64,000 bases of DNA. Source: Aurantiochytrium sp. KH105. Lineage: Eukaryota > Sar > Bigyra > Thraustochytrida > Thraustochytriidae. The notes under the pieces are model-generated. The model saw only the letters and a program-made list of their open reading frames with translations. It did not search any database and was not told the DNA's origin. This document shows positions 18,055 through 26,342 of the stretch, piece by piece (position 1 is the stretch's first letter; each line of letters begins with the position of its first letter). Location of the stretch: the NCBI GenBank assembly GCA_003116975.1, contig BGKB01000035.1:124001-188000 (forward strand). Direction: 5' to 3'. The position numbers and the translations under genes are program-made.

Positions 18055-20397
18055 TCACGATGCTGCCGAGGGCTCCGGAGGTCGAGAAATGGCGGGATAG
18101 AGCTTTCGGAAGGTAAGTGATGCCCACTTGTCAGGTTCATCGACATAAAGCGACGTAAAGTGGTCGTAGTCGCGGATCACAGTCTCACCCACCTTGAAGA
18201 GGGTCACCCCTGAAGGAAGGCGGGTGAGGCTAGATTTGCAATATCTGTCCTGGTAGAGCTTCGTCTCATCGAGTGTAAGTTCCTTCGTGAGACATTGCTT
18301 CAAGTTTTCCACGGGCTCCTCCGAAGTGACATACGCTCGGTAGCGTTGTCCGGGTGGAAGGTAGGCTAGCTCCCGCTCCTCAACTTCTGCAAGAATCTCG
18401 CCCGCACAGCCGCGCTGGCTTGTCATGTACATCGCAAAGGGCTGATTGCGATGGTGCCGGTCTCGTTGCTCCTGAGCGAACTGGATAAGACGCTGTGTTC
18501 TCGTGTCCTCTCGTGGTAAAGGCTTCAAAGACAAGATCGCCTCTTTTCGCACCTTTTGCGCCCTTCGAGCTTCTGCAGCAGCATTCCGAACGCTTGGAAA
18601 GGCCTCGTCTTCTCTGTTCGAGATAGCTGCATTCTCTGAGCTCTCACAGTGCCGGCGCTTTCTTGGCTGCTTCTCTCGACGGCCTCGTTGGACCCGCGGG
18701 AGCTGCCTGAGCTCGCTTTCAGGACGTTCTGCACTGTCAGGATCAAGAAAGTCCTGGTCATCAATTCGCTGCACAGATTGGTATTGCTCCGCTAGCCAGG
18801 CCCACATTTCACAGGATTCGGCTGCAAGATCATTCAGGTGCTTCTGGAAAAGACTTGCCCTGGGCTCCGGACAATCCAAGGGCAGGCTCTCGATCTGAGC
18901 GATGAATCTGCGCATTTGTGAGAGTACATTCTCGCGGAAATGTGCGGCACGATTACGCTCGCCAGTAGCTTCTTCGAGTGTGCGGAAAGATCCTCTCAAA
19001 CGCAGCCGGCTTGAGGGGAGATCATCGATCGCAGGATGCTCGTCGATGGAAGCCTCATCAAGCCCGAGATCCATATCATCATTGTCGAGGTCTTCAGCAC
19101 CGGCAGGATTTTCCTCCACCGATTCTTCTCGTCCTGAATTGGTTGCGTCATTGAAGTGTGCGTCCTCATACTCATTGATTTCCTTCACGGTCAACCTGGC
19201 TCGCTGACCCTTGACAAAGATCCACTTCGATGCTGGGGCACGTTCAAGCCCCGCATCCTCTCGAGCAACTCGCGCCAAGCGCTCATGCACACGATCTTCA
19301 AGCGTCTGAAGAAGCCTAGCGAGACGTCGATTGCGCCGATTACGAAAGTAAACCGTTTTGAGTGTGGAGTGCCACGACTCACAGGTCATGTTCGTCATCC
19401 TCATGTGACCCGAGGCGTCAAGGCAGTCCCTGCGATACGCTGCGCTCCAAAGGCGTCTTTCGAAGTCAGAGAAGTACTTGCGGAAGAAGATCCTCGTCGG
19501 TTCATCTTCAAAGGTTTTCAACAGCTCGTCGGCCGCACTGATCGCATCCTCTGCATGCTGCTCTGTTTCCGCTACGACTGCGTCCTGTAGCAGCATCCAT
19601 ACCTTTTGCCTGTCGTTTCGGAAGGTTGCTGCGTCTCGTGACCCCCGCTTTAGCCTGTCCAGCCTTCCTCGGAAAGCCCGAAGAACGTGCCACGAGCAAT
19701 ACTGCACTCTTACGCCATGCCACATGCGATGGACAGCTTTAATGGGCCCAGCGGCCATGTCACACATGACGTACTTTGGCTTGTAGCTCGGATCCCCGTG
19801 CAGATTTGATAGAACTGCAAAAATACGCTCCACCACGGCGGTGGTCTCGTGGTTTATGATAGCAAACAAGAGTTCCACGCCAATGCCCATGCTATTGATA
19901 CCAAAGATCGTGAAGAGTTTCAAGCCTCTTGCAGTAGTGACGCTGTGCGTAGCATCGAAAAGTAGGTATTCGCCATACTCCCGAAGATTCCTGACCATCG
20001 CATCGCTAGCCATCGCAATAAACACATGACTCGGGTCTTGCATTGGCTCCAAGTAGGCGCCACGGGGACGACGCAAAAGATGCAGACCATGCGTGAGCTT
20101 CGATGAGTCATCCCAGGCCTCGCCGTACGGTTTGTACACGCGGTAAAATCCTCCAATTCGATCCCGCTTGACACGCAAATGTGCATCTTCTTCGTCGAGA
20201 ACTGCAAGGCGCCCGTCCAGGCGATACTTTCGGCTGACCGAGGCTACGTCCTTCAAGGTGACAAGGAGGCCTCGAGGCAACTCCATCCCCGGGAAGCTCT
20301 TCTTGAAGTTTGCACATCTCTCGTTGAAGATCGTACAGATCTTCTGGTGGTCCGCTCCCATCTCAAGATGCTCTCGGATAAGATCCTCCGTTTCCAT
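18055..20397 (-). CDS. MULE transposase
   Basis: 780-aa protein with the MULE transposase core: first acidic residue in LLFDATHS (D148), second in MCDMAAGP (D213), the C-x2-H motif CSWHVLRAF (about 234-242) that follows it in Mutator-family enzymes, and a candidate third acid in MTCESWHSTLK (E340). The C-terminal half is polar and acidic with basic patches (RGRREKQPRKRR near residue 585) that may bind DNA or act as a nuclear localisation signal. No classical SWIM or FAR1 zinc finger was recognised. The ATG ending at 20397 opens a frame uninterrupted to the stop, so the enzyme may be intact. An additional upstream exon cannot be excluded. Confidence 0.87.
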   Translation of the reverse strand: METEDLIREHLEMGADHQKICTIFNERCANFKKSFPGMELPRGLLVTLKDVASVSRKYRLDGRLAVLDEEDAHLRVKRDRIGGFYRVYKPYGEAWDDSSKLTHGLHLLRRPRGAYLEPMQDPSHVFIAMASDAMVRNLREYGEYLLFDATHSVTTARGLKLFTIFGINSMGIGVELLFAIINHETTAVVERIFAVLSNLHGDPSYKPKYVMCDMAAGPIKAVHRMWHGVRVQYCSWHVLRAFRGRLDRLKRGSRDAATFRNDRQKVWMLLQDAVVAETEQHAEDAISAADELLKTFEDEPTRIFFRKYFSDFERRLWSAAYRRDCLDASGHMRMTNMTCESWHSTLKTVYFRNRRNRRLARLLQTLEDRVHERLARVAREDAGLERAPASKWIFVKGQRARLTVKEINEYEDAHFNDATNSGREESVEENPAGAEDLDNDDMDLGLDEASIDEHPAIDDLPSSRLRLRGSFRTLEEATGERNRAAHFRENVLSQMRRFIAQIESLPLDCPEPRASLFQKHLNDLAAESCEMWAWLAEQYQSVQRIDDQDFLDPDSAERPESELRQLPRVQRGRREKQPRKRRHCESSENAAISNREDEAFPSVRNAAAEARRAQKVRKEAILSLKPLPREDTRTQRLIQFAQEQRDRHHRNQPFAMYMTSQRGCAGEILAEVEERELAYLPPGQRYRAYVTSEEPVENLKQCLTKELTLDETKLYQDRYCKSSLTRLPSGVTLFKVGETVIRDYDHFTSLYVDEPDKWASLTFRKLYPAISRPPEPSAAS

Positions 20398-21344
20398 GGG
20401 TCTTCGTTGCTCCTCTACATTTGTCGCAATGGAGCAGTGATGCCCGAAAGAATCATCCTGCGTGTTGGCATGCCGAAGTTCGACAAGAACTCTTGGCGAG
20501 TTGCTGAAGCGCTTGATAATGATGCTGAAGGTGCATCCCGCGGGAACNCGCTATTCTCGCGCGAGTCACCGCCCGGCGGCAGAGGGGCATTGTCGAACAC
20601 GCTTGGCGCATCAGCGTGGGTGTTGACGGCATCCTCAACGCTCGCCACGATCACGTGCTTGGGGCTCTCAAACCGGAGCACTCCGAGGAAGCTTCGAAGC
20701 AGGGAAAGAGCCTGAGTTGCCTCGCGCGTATAGGCAGCTCGCAGCGCGACCGCTATCAGGCGTCGCGCGGGCAGGCGTCGCGCAACGCGAAGGGATGGAC
20801 GCGGGCTTGCACAGCGTTGCCTCTGCTTGTAGACCACGCTTTTTTCCCCTCCGTGGCACCAGCCCACCCGGTCGCGTTTCTGAGAGCCACTTCCCACAGT
20901 GCGTTGAATCTCGTATATACGATCCCCCCGCGGCCAGAAAAAATGTGCATTCCCCGTGCTGTTCACGATTTCCCTGCTTCATCAAAGTATCGTAAACGAG
21001 ATTGTGAACTTGTTGTGGGTTCCGTATCCGTGGGTTCCGCTTGCGACATTCGATTCTTTGCCCGGGCTCCGGCCAGCTTGGGTCCGCTCCTTGTACATCG
21101 TCATCTCGCGAGTTCTGCTCTTGAGCTGCGAGCTGCGTGGCGTGGCGGCCGCAACTCCCGACGCCATACTCTCCGCATCGCTCAAGGATCTCGCGCATAC
21201 ACTTGTTAGGCTGCGGCCCGACTCGGAGTGAACCATTGCGTCGCCGCACGTCATCATTTCCTTCCTTGCCCATCACTGCCTCTAGCAGGCAGGGGCAGCT
21301 AGATGGAACCTGAAAAGGTACGGAACAGCACGGTTCCGCGCGTG
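20398..21344. other. Internal non-coding part of the MULE
   Basis: About 950 bp between the transposase start and the right inverted repeat. Open frames on both strands here are short, Arg/Ser-rich and lack recognisable domains. It contains an internal near-copy of the repeat-end sequence (GCATTCCCCGTGCTGT at about 20947-20962) and presumably the transposase promoter. Confidence 0.5.
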
Positions 21345-21518
21345 CAACCACACCCGACACCACACACCACCACATGTCTCCATATTAGCTATATTTACCG
21401 CCGCCCCGCAATTACCACATCATGAGTTGGCATGGGGTCCGGTATTCGTAAAACCACCGGGGTGGTTTAGTAAATACAAAAAATTATGCATTCCCCGTGC
21501 TGTCCAGTTCCGCGCGTG
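21345..21518. repeat. MULE right terminal inverted repeat
   Basis: 174 bp, inverted copy of 17768-17942 with one base missing near 21426. The outermost GTTCCGCGCGTG (21507-21518) recurs in direct orientation just inside the inner edge (21333-21344). Confidence 0.93.
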
Positions 21519-21874
21519 GGAAATCGAGTGGCCACCAGCGCCAGAACGAATGCAGATCGTTCGGTGGTTTTACGGGAGCTTCCATCGATCGACTCATGTT
21601 CGATATGGATGACTCTGGGGGAAGCAAGCAAAGACTGCTTGCTAGTAACAGGTTCCGGAACGCGAAATTCAACTCGGAGCCTGTCAAACTCAAGGCCTAG
21701 GTGATATCGAAAGCCGTCTGCAGTATCTTCTCCGATGACCGAAACCATGCAAAGCCATACGCAAGGCGAGCAAATCGCTAACGCATCGCCAAATCCAGAC
21801 GGAAACCCCCTTCATCCTCTTAGCAGGAGAACGTTAAATTCGCCACTCCACGGACTAAGAAGGAAACGAACGAC

Positions 21875-21912
<38 letters not shown>

Positions 21913-21946
21913 GAAGGAAGAAAAAAGAAGGAAAGAAGGAAAGACT
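21519..21946. other. Intergenic region / 5' flank of membrane-protein gene, with (GAAA)n
   Basis: 428 bp. A MULE-end-like fragment (GGTGGTTTTACG, 21563-21574) lies 45 bp outside the transposon. A purine-only (GAAA)n/(GGAA)n tract spans about 21872-21942 and ends within 5 bp of the downstream ATG, so it would sit in the 5' UTR. Confidence 0.6.
21872..21942. repeat. (GAAA)n purine tract
   Basis: About nine clean GAAA units followed by degenerate GGAA/GAAA units, immediately before an ATG at 21947. Confidence 0.93.
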
Positions 21947-22906
21947 ATGTCCACTCCATCGCGCAACAATCATGCAGAGGATACGGATATCGAAGCAGAG
22001 TACCGCCAAATTGTTCGTGACATTCGCGAAGACCACAAGGCTTACGAGCACGCGCATCCGATCGCCATCATTCTCAAGCTCTTCATCACTGCGGGTCTTG
22101 GCGTAATGACGATCGTTTATCTGATGCTTTTGAGGGGCTCGTTCGAGGACATCTTCTCCTTCCCCAGTGCCAACGCCTCGGTGGACGAGAAACTCCTGTT
22201 TGCGCTCAAGTGCCTGTCAGCGATCGGTGCCTCAACCCTCCACTTGCTAAACGCCACGCAAGCTGTTCGCGTGGCGTATCCCTTCGTCTCTGCCAATCTG
22301 GAACGCATTTTTATCAACCCGCAAAAGCATAGCGCCTCGGGGACGCGAGAGCAGTTGGCTATGATGCTGACGGAGACGGTACTTTTCTTCTTTAACAGCT
22401 TTGTACGCATTCCGATGATTCTCGTCTGGCGCATCGCCATGATTCCTGTCTTCATTTTGCAGGTGGCGACGGGACGTGTCGGGTACAACAAGCTCGGTAA
22501 GCTCATGCACAACTGGATTGTGAGCGTGGTGTCGTCGCTCGAGGTCCTCTTTACCCTCTTTATCTTCGTACTCGGGGTGACCATAATCTTCGCCTCGGAG
22601 ACGCCGACGGACGTCTTGGTGAACTTTGCCGCAGCCTCGATCTTTAGCAGCATCGATGATCAAGCCGTGCATATGTTTCGCCAGTACGAGCGCGACATTT
22701 ACAACAAGCAGCGCGAGTATCTTTCGGACAAGGCGAATCGGGCGCTCAAGTGGTCTCGCCAGCAGGATTTGCTTCACCCCCCCGATTATTATGTCACCGA
22801 GTCCACGACGTGCTGCGGGCTCTTGCCGGCGAGAGTTGAACGTCACAAGGATGCCGGCGAAGGCTCTCGCGCCGTCCAGTATGGCGCACCTGGCATGGAC
22901 GCGTAG
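21947..22906 (+). CDS. Uncharacterised multi-pass membrane protein
   Basis: 319 aa, family not recognised. The N terminus is acidic and cytosolic in character. Hydrophobic segments lie at about residues 42-62 (AIILKLFITAGLGVMTIVYL), 130-165 (a long hydrophobic run containing FFFNSFVRIPMILVW and IPVFIL) and 190-215 (VLFTLFIFVLGVTIIFA), with a weaker one near 90-105. After the last segment comes VNFAAASIFSSIDDQAV, then an amphipathic, basic C-terminal region and a CCGLL pair of cysteines that could be acylated. At least three transmembrane helices are likely. Start: first ATG directly after the purine tract. It is flanked by the MULE and a dehydrogenase gene; neither neighbour indicates function. 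Confidence 0.72.
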   Translation: MSTPSRNNHAEDTDIEAEYRQIVRDIREDHKAYEHAHPIAIILKLFITAGLGVMTIVYLMLLRGSFEDIFSFPSANASVDEKLLFALKCLSAIGASTLHLLNATQAVRVAYPFVSANLERIFINPQKHSASGTREQLAMMLTETVLFFFNSFVRIPMILVWRIAMIPVFILQVATGRVGYNKLGKLMHNWIVSVVSSLEVLFTLFIFVLGVTIIFASETPTDVLVNFAAASIFSSIDDQAVHMFRQYERDIYNKQREYLSDKANRALKWSRQQDLLHPPDYYVTESTTCCGLLPARVERHKDAGEGSRAVQYGAPGMDA

Positions 22907-23211
22907 AAGGCGACCCTGCGATAAGATGATAAAAGCAGTCCCATTTCCTCCTTGCATGGACAATGATCTTGGATCTTCTCCCAATGTCATCATGAGAGTT
23001 GCGATGATAAATTCACGGCAATTTGCTGATCAGAGCAGAGCAGAACAGAGTGGAGCAGGTGCGGAGCAGGTGCAGAGCAGGGCAGAGCAACCAACGCAGA
23101 GCGCAAACGTGCACTACCCGCTGAGGCCACCCTTGGGTCTGTGCGTGCCGCCCAGCACCCTGCGAAGCCTCGCGTAGCGTCAAGTCAGACGACGGCGCGT
23201 TGGGACTCGTC
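22907..23211. promoter_or_regulatory. Promoter region of the dehydrogenase gene, with a pentamer-rich array
   Basis: 305 bp. At 23031-23092 there is a GCAGA/GGAGC-type array with mostly 5-bp spacing of AGCAG units, ending about 120 bp before the ATG. No other feature seen. Confidence 0.5.
23031..23092. repeat. Degenerate AGCAG pentamer array
   Basis: Repeated GCAGA/GCAGG/GGAGC units, predominantly 5 bp apart with one 6-bp register shift (GAGCAGGTGC occurs twice). Confidence 0.8.
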
Positions 23212-24360
23212 ATGGCCGCGTCCATGCGTGCGGTGACCTTTCAGCAGCCGCTCCAGGTGGCCGTCGAAGAGGTAGCGATCCCGGAGATCTCGGACCCGCG
23301 CGCGGTGGTGGTCAAGACGCAGTTGGCTGCGCTGTGCGGATCAGACCTTCACATCTACAGAGGCGCGGAGACCGGACTCGACGTAGGTGCCATCCAAGGC
23401 CATGAATTTGTAGGTCATGTGCACGCCGTCGGCGACGAGGTGACGTCTTTGAAGGTCGGCGATGCGGTTATGAGCCCATTCACGACAAGCTGCGGCGAGT
23501 GCTTCTTTTGCGTGCAAAATATGTCGGCTCGGTGCACCGCGGGCGGACTCTTTGGCTGGCGTCAAGATGGCGGCGGGCTCCATGGAGGTCAAGCCGAGTA
23601 CGTCTTGGTGCCCATGGCAGAAACAACGCTGATCAAGCGGCCCGAGAATGTCAAGCCTGAGCATGCCTTGCTCATGGGCGACATTCTCACGACTGCCTTT
23701 TATTGCGCAATTCGCGGCGACGTCGGCACACCTTGGACTTCCGATGTCCTCAGCGAGAGTGGCGCGGGCCCGCGCGGGAGCCATGGCGAAAGCGATGTCG
23801 TTGTTGTAGTGGGCTGCGGGCCCGTGGGTCTGCTGACTGTCGCTTGCGCCGTGTATCTCTCGCAGGGCAAGTCCACGGTCGTTGCAATTGATTGCGTTCC
23901 CGAACGTCTCGAGGCGGCCAAGCGTATGGGTGCTGCAAAGTCCGTCAACTTCAAGACGGAAGACGCTGCGGCTGTGGTGCGTGAAATGAGCTCCTCGAAA
24001 CGTGGCGCTCGCGTTGTGCTTGAGGTGGTCGGCCAGCGAAGCGCCATGCAGCTTGCCTATGCCTGTGTGCAGCCAGGCGGCACGCTCTCATCCGTCGGCG
24101 TCCATGCTTATGAACCCAACGCCATCACACCTGACGAATTTTACGACAAGAATCTCACCTTTCGGTCTGGACGTTGCCCTGTGCGCTCGCTCTTGGTGGG
24201 CGGCGCTATGCCGCATCTTCGCGCCATCCTTGAGGCGACTCCTGAAGCGGATGCACTCTTTACGCATCGCATTGGCTTTGCTGACGCAGTCGATGCGTAC
24301 AAGAAATTCAATGCCGCTGAGGATGGGATGATCAAGTGTCTTATTGACCCGACGCTTTAG
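23212..24360 (+). CDS. Zinc-dependent medium-chain alcohol/polyol dehydrogenase (MDR superfamily)
   Basis: 382 aa. The GroES-like catalytic domain carries the catalytic-zinc ligands Cys42 (LCGSDLHIYRG) and His64-Glu65 (GHEFVG), and the structural-zinc cysteine set C94, C97, C100, C108 (CGECFFC...C). The Rossmann fold for NAD(P) has VVVGCGPVGLL at about residues 185-197 and ends its second strand in VVAIDCVPER; the Asp there favours NAD over NADP. The sequence resembles formaldehyde/threonine/glutathione-independent MDR dehydrogenases; substrate cannot be assigned. Start: the frame opens at a non-ATG codon 12 bp upstream; the first ATG is at 23212 (MAASMRAVTF). No targeting peptide is evident. 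Confidence 0.88.
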   Translation: MAASMRAVTFQQPLQVAVEEVAIPEISDPRAVVVKTQLAALCGSDLHIYRGAETGLDVGAIQGHEFVGHVHAVGDEVTSLKVGDAVMSPFTTSCGECFFCVQNMSARCTAGGLFGWRQDGGGLHGGQAEYVLVPMAETTLIKRPENVKPEHALLMGDILTTAFYCAIRGDVGTPWTSDVLSESGAGPRGSHGESDVVVVVGCGPVGLLTVACAVYLSQGKSTVVAIDCVPERLEAAKRMGAAKSVNFKTEDAAAVVREMSSSKRGARVVLEVVGQRSAMQLAYACVQPGGTLSSVGVHAYEPNAITPDEFYDKNLTFRSGRCPVRSLLVGGAMPHLRAILEATPEADALFTHRIGFADAVDAYKKFNAAEDGMIKCLIDPTL

Positions 24361-24705
24361 AATTGAACACCATCTCGTCGCTATTAGAGATTTCTCTCGG
24401 CCACTCTCTCTGCGAGGAACGAAATCTCATGTTGCGTGTGTGAGATACATCATCTTCAGCAGCAGCAGCAGCGGGTGAATCCTATGTTTGAAACAGAGTT
24501 CTGCCCTGAGTCTAAAAAATCTAGCCATTTTCATTTATTCGATGACCCAAGGGCCCCTGCCTATGTTTATCTATGCCTATCAAAGCCTAGACCTAGGCCT
24601 TCCTACTATGTTCTGTCAGCGTATCGCAGGTAGACCCGTCACTCTCTTATGAGGTTCGCAGTCGCTGCCGCAAGGAGCCAAGGCTTCTTCGTCTTCTTCT
24701 TTTTC
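24361..24705. other. Convergent 3' intergenic region, dehydrogenase / APRT
   Basis: 345 bp, AT-richer than coding DNA, with short (AGC)n near 24457-24470 and a CCTAGGCC palindromic patch near 24591. Presumed 3' UTRs. No gene seen. Confidence 0.5.
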
Positions 24706-25476
24706 CTACTTGTTGGCCGCAGGTTCGCCAGCAAGCGTCAAGAGGTCCTCTTCGACAATTGACAAAATGTTGGTATCCCCAAACCCCTTTTCTTCGAGCA
24801 GACGACGTGCCCCGAGCGCCTTGATCTCAATGACGCAAGCGAGTTCCGTGCAAACGCCTCCAAGTCGCTTGACAAGCTCCAGCGCAGCCAGCGCGGTGCC
24901 GCCAGTGGCTACGAGGTCGTCGATGACGACGACTCGCTGGCCTGGCTTGACGGCGTCGACAGGGACGCAGAGTCGGTCCTGGCCGGACTCGTACTCCTTG
25001 CCGTACTTTTCGCCCGTGATGCTGTTGGGCAGCTTGCCTTCCTTGCGCACCATAAAGAAGGGCTTATTGAGCCGCAGCGCGACGGGCGGGCCAAGAATGA
25101 AGCCGCGCGCGTCGAGGCCACAAATGGAGTCGAACTCGAGGTCCCTGAGGTGGTCCGCGAAGAGCGTGATGACCTCCTCGAAGACCTCGGGGTGCTTGAG
25201 GAAGCCGCCAATGTCGTAGAAGCGCTCGATGCCCTTGAAGGCGAAGTACGGCGTCACCGCAGCCACCCTCTGGCGGGCCTCCTGGAGCCGCGCCTCGGAC
25301 AGCTTCGCGCCCGCCGAGGCCTGCTTCCGCCGCTGCCACCGAGCGCCCGCCGCGAAGGCGAGCGCCACGGCCGCGGCCGCCACGGCCGCCGTGGCCGCGG
25401 TGGCGGCCACGAGGCCCGCGTGCGAGGCCGGGCACGCGGAGGTGGAGTTCGCGGCGGCAGACCCGGTCGAGGCCAT
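24706..25476 (-). CDS. APRT: Adenine phosphoribosyltransferase with N-terminal membrane anchor
   Basis: 256 aa. The C-terminal ~185 residues are a complete APRT: GLDARGFILGP, MVRKEGKLP, YESGQDRL-type substrate loop, and the PRPP-binding VVVIDDLVATGGTA (about 181-194). The enzyme converts adenine plus PRPP to AMP and pyrophosphate (purine salvage). Unusually, about 70 residues precede the core, including an Ala/Val-rich hydrophobic helix (about 22-45) followed by RWQRRKQ, the pattern of a signal anchor or an organellar presequence. APRTs are normally soluble and about 180 aa. Start: the only Met before the core is at 25476; the frame continues upstream to 25722 without ATG. Its ATG overlaps the ATG of a plus-strand ORF. 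Confidence 0.88.
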   Translation of the reverse strand: MASTGSAAANSTSACPASHAGLVAATAATAAVAAAAVALAFAAGARWQRRKQASAGAKLSEARLQEARQRVAAVTPYFAFKGIERFYDIGGFLKHPEVFEEVITLFADHLRDLEFDSICGLDARGFILGPPVALRLNKPFFMVRKEGKLPNSITGEKYGKEYESGQDRLCVPVDAVKPGQRVVVIDDLVATGGTALAALELVKRLGGVCTELACVIEIKALGARRLLEEKGFGDTNILSIVEEDLLTLAGEPAANK

Positions 25477-25912
25477 GCTGGCGGCGCCGCTGCAGGACCT
25501 CGCGCGCGAGTTCGCGTGCGGCGCGGCGCACGCGCTGCGGCTGGGCGCGCGGGCCGCGGACGGGCTGGCGACCTTCGGGCTCACGGCGCTCACGCGCGAC
25601 GTGCTGCGCGCGCTGGGCTCCGGGCGGCTGGCGGCGGCGCTGATCGGGCTCTGCCTGGCGCTGGCGCTGGCCGAGCGCCTCTTTTCAGCGCGCGCGCTGC
25701 TGCTGGCCGCCGCCGCCGCCAAGCTCGCCGCCGCCTACGCGCTGCTCTCCGCGGCGCTGCTGCTCCCGCTGCCCGACGCCCCCGCCGCGCGCGCCGCCGC
25801 CGCGCTGGCCGCATGCTTCATGGCCGGCATGCTCACGCCGCCGGTGCTCGTCGCCCGCCGCGAGGACGCCGCCGCCGCCAAGCTCGCCAGGGACGCGCTC
25901 CCGCCGCCGTGA
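25475..25912 (+). CDS. Putative small Ala/Leu-rich multi-pass membrane protein
   Basis: 145 aa, no family recognised. Nearly every codon ends in G or C, and the translation has three to four hydrophobic helices separated by charged turns (LAAALIGLCLALALAERLF; a second Ala/Leu-rich helix; AALAACFMAGMLTPPVLVA), then a polar tail ending in PPP. This pattern looks more like a protein than an antisense shadow, but GC-rich DNA can mimic it. The ATG (25475-25477) overlaps the APRT ATG on the opposite strand, leaving no space for either 5' UTR. An alternative is that one of the two genes starts elsewhere or is spliced. Confidence 0.45.
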   Translation: MLAAPLQDLAREFACGAAHALRLGARAADGLATFGLTALTRDVLRALGSGRLAAALIGLCLALALAERLFSARALLLAAAAAKLAAAYALLSAALLLPLPDAPAARAAAALAACFMAGMLTPPVLVARREDAAAAKLARDALPPP

Positions 25913-26342
25913 GCGCTCTCTCTCCAGGATGCCGCCCGGGCTCCGCGTGCGTGGCGTGGCGTGGCGTCGCGTGGCGTGGCGTGGCGTCGCGGGGCGTGGC
26001 GTGGCGTCGCGGGGCGTGATGAAGAATGAGCAAGGAAAAGGAATCTTGGGCCGCTGTTGGATGGATGGACCGTGACGTGGGACCTCAGCCGATCCTTCGA
26101 GTTCGCGCCGCCCGTGGCATCCATGGTGGGAAAGGAGATAGGCGAGGGGGTCTGAAGTTTTATATCTTACGTAGTACTATGAACGAGGGTTGTGCCCTTT
26201 GATACTAGATTGTCACACATGCAAACAAACATCTGCAATTGTTTCCAACTTTTCTGAGAAACCAGTATGCATGCATACAGAAAGAACTCTTTTGCCTACC
26301 TGTGAGTGGATGAGCCAGTCTACCAGTCAGTCGATGAATATG
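25913..26342. other. Intergenic region with GGCGT minisatellite
   Basis: 430 bp between the small membrane ORF and the 3' end of the EF-hand/coiled-coil gene. It contains the array at 25948-26018; the rest (26040-26342) is AT-richer and featureless. Confidence 0.5.
25948..26018. repeat. (GCGTG/GCGTC)n pentanucleotide minisatellite
   Basis: About 14 pentamers of GCGTG, GCGTC or GCGGG type, arranged in higher-order units of 15-25 bp (two or three GCGTG followed by one GCGTC). Confidence 0.92.

Larger units (their letters stand above)
17768..21518. mobile_element. Mutator-like (MULE) DNA transposon, about 3.75 kb
   Basis: Bounded by inverted repeats of 175 bp (17768-17942) and 174 bp (21345-21518) that match by eye except for a single-base indel. 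It encodes one MULE transposase on the minus strand. The near-identity of the ends and the open transposase frame suggest recent insertion. I find no clear 8-10 bp target-site duplication: the flanks (TTGGTTCCAT on the left, GGAAATCGAG on the right) do not match, though the termini themselves carry palindromic CGCGCG that could hide one. One unresolved base lies at 20548. Confidence 0.88.

Noticed and set aside
20415-20966. Upstream frame as an extra transposase exon
   Set aside because: Different frame, contains the unresolved base, no recognisable domain; cannot be supported without transcripts.
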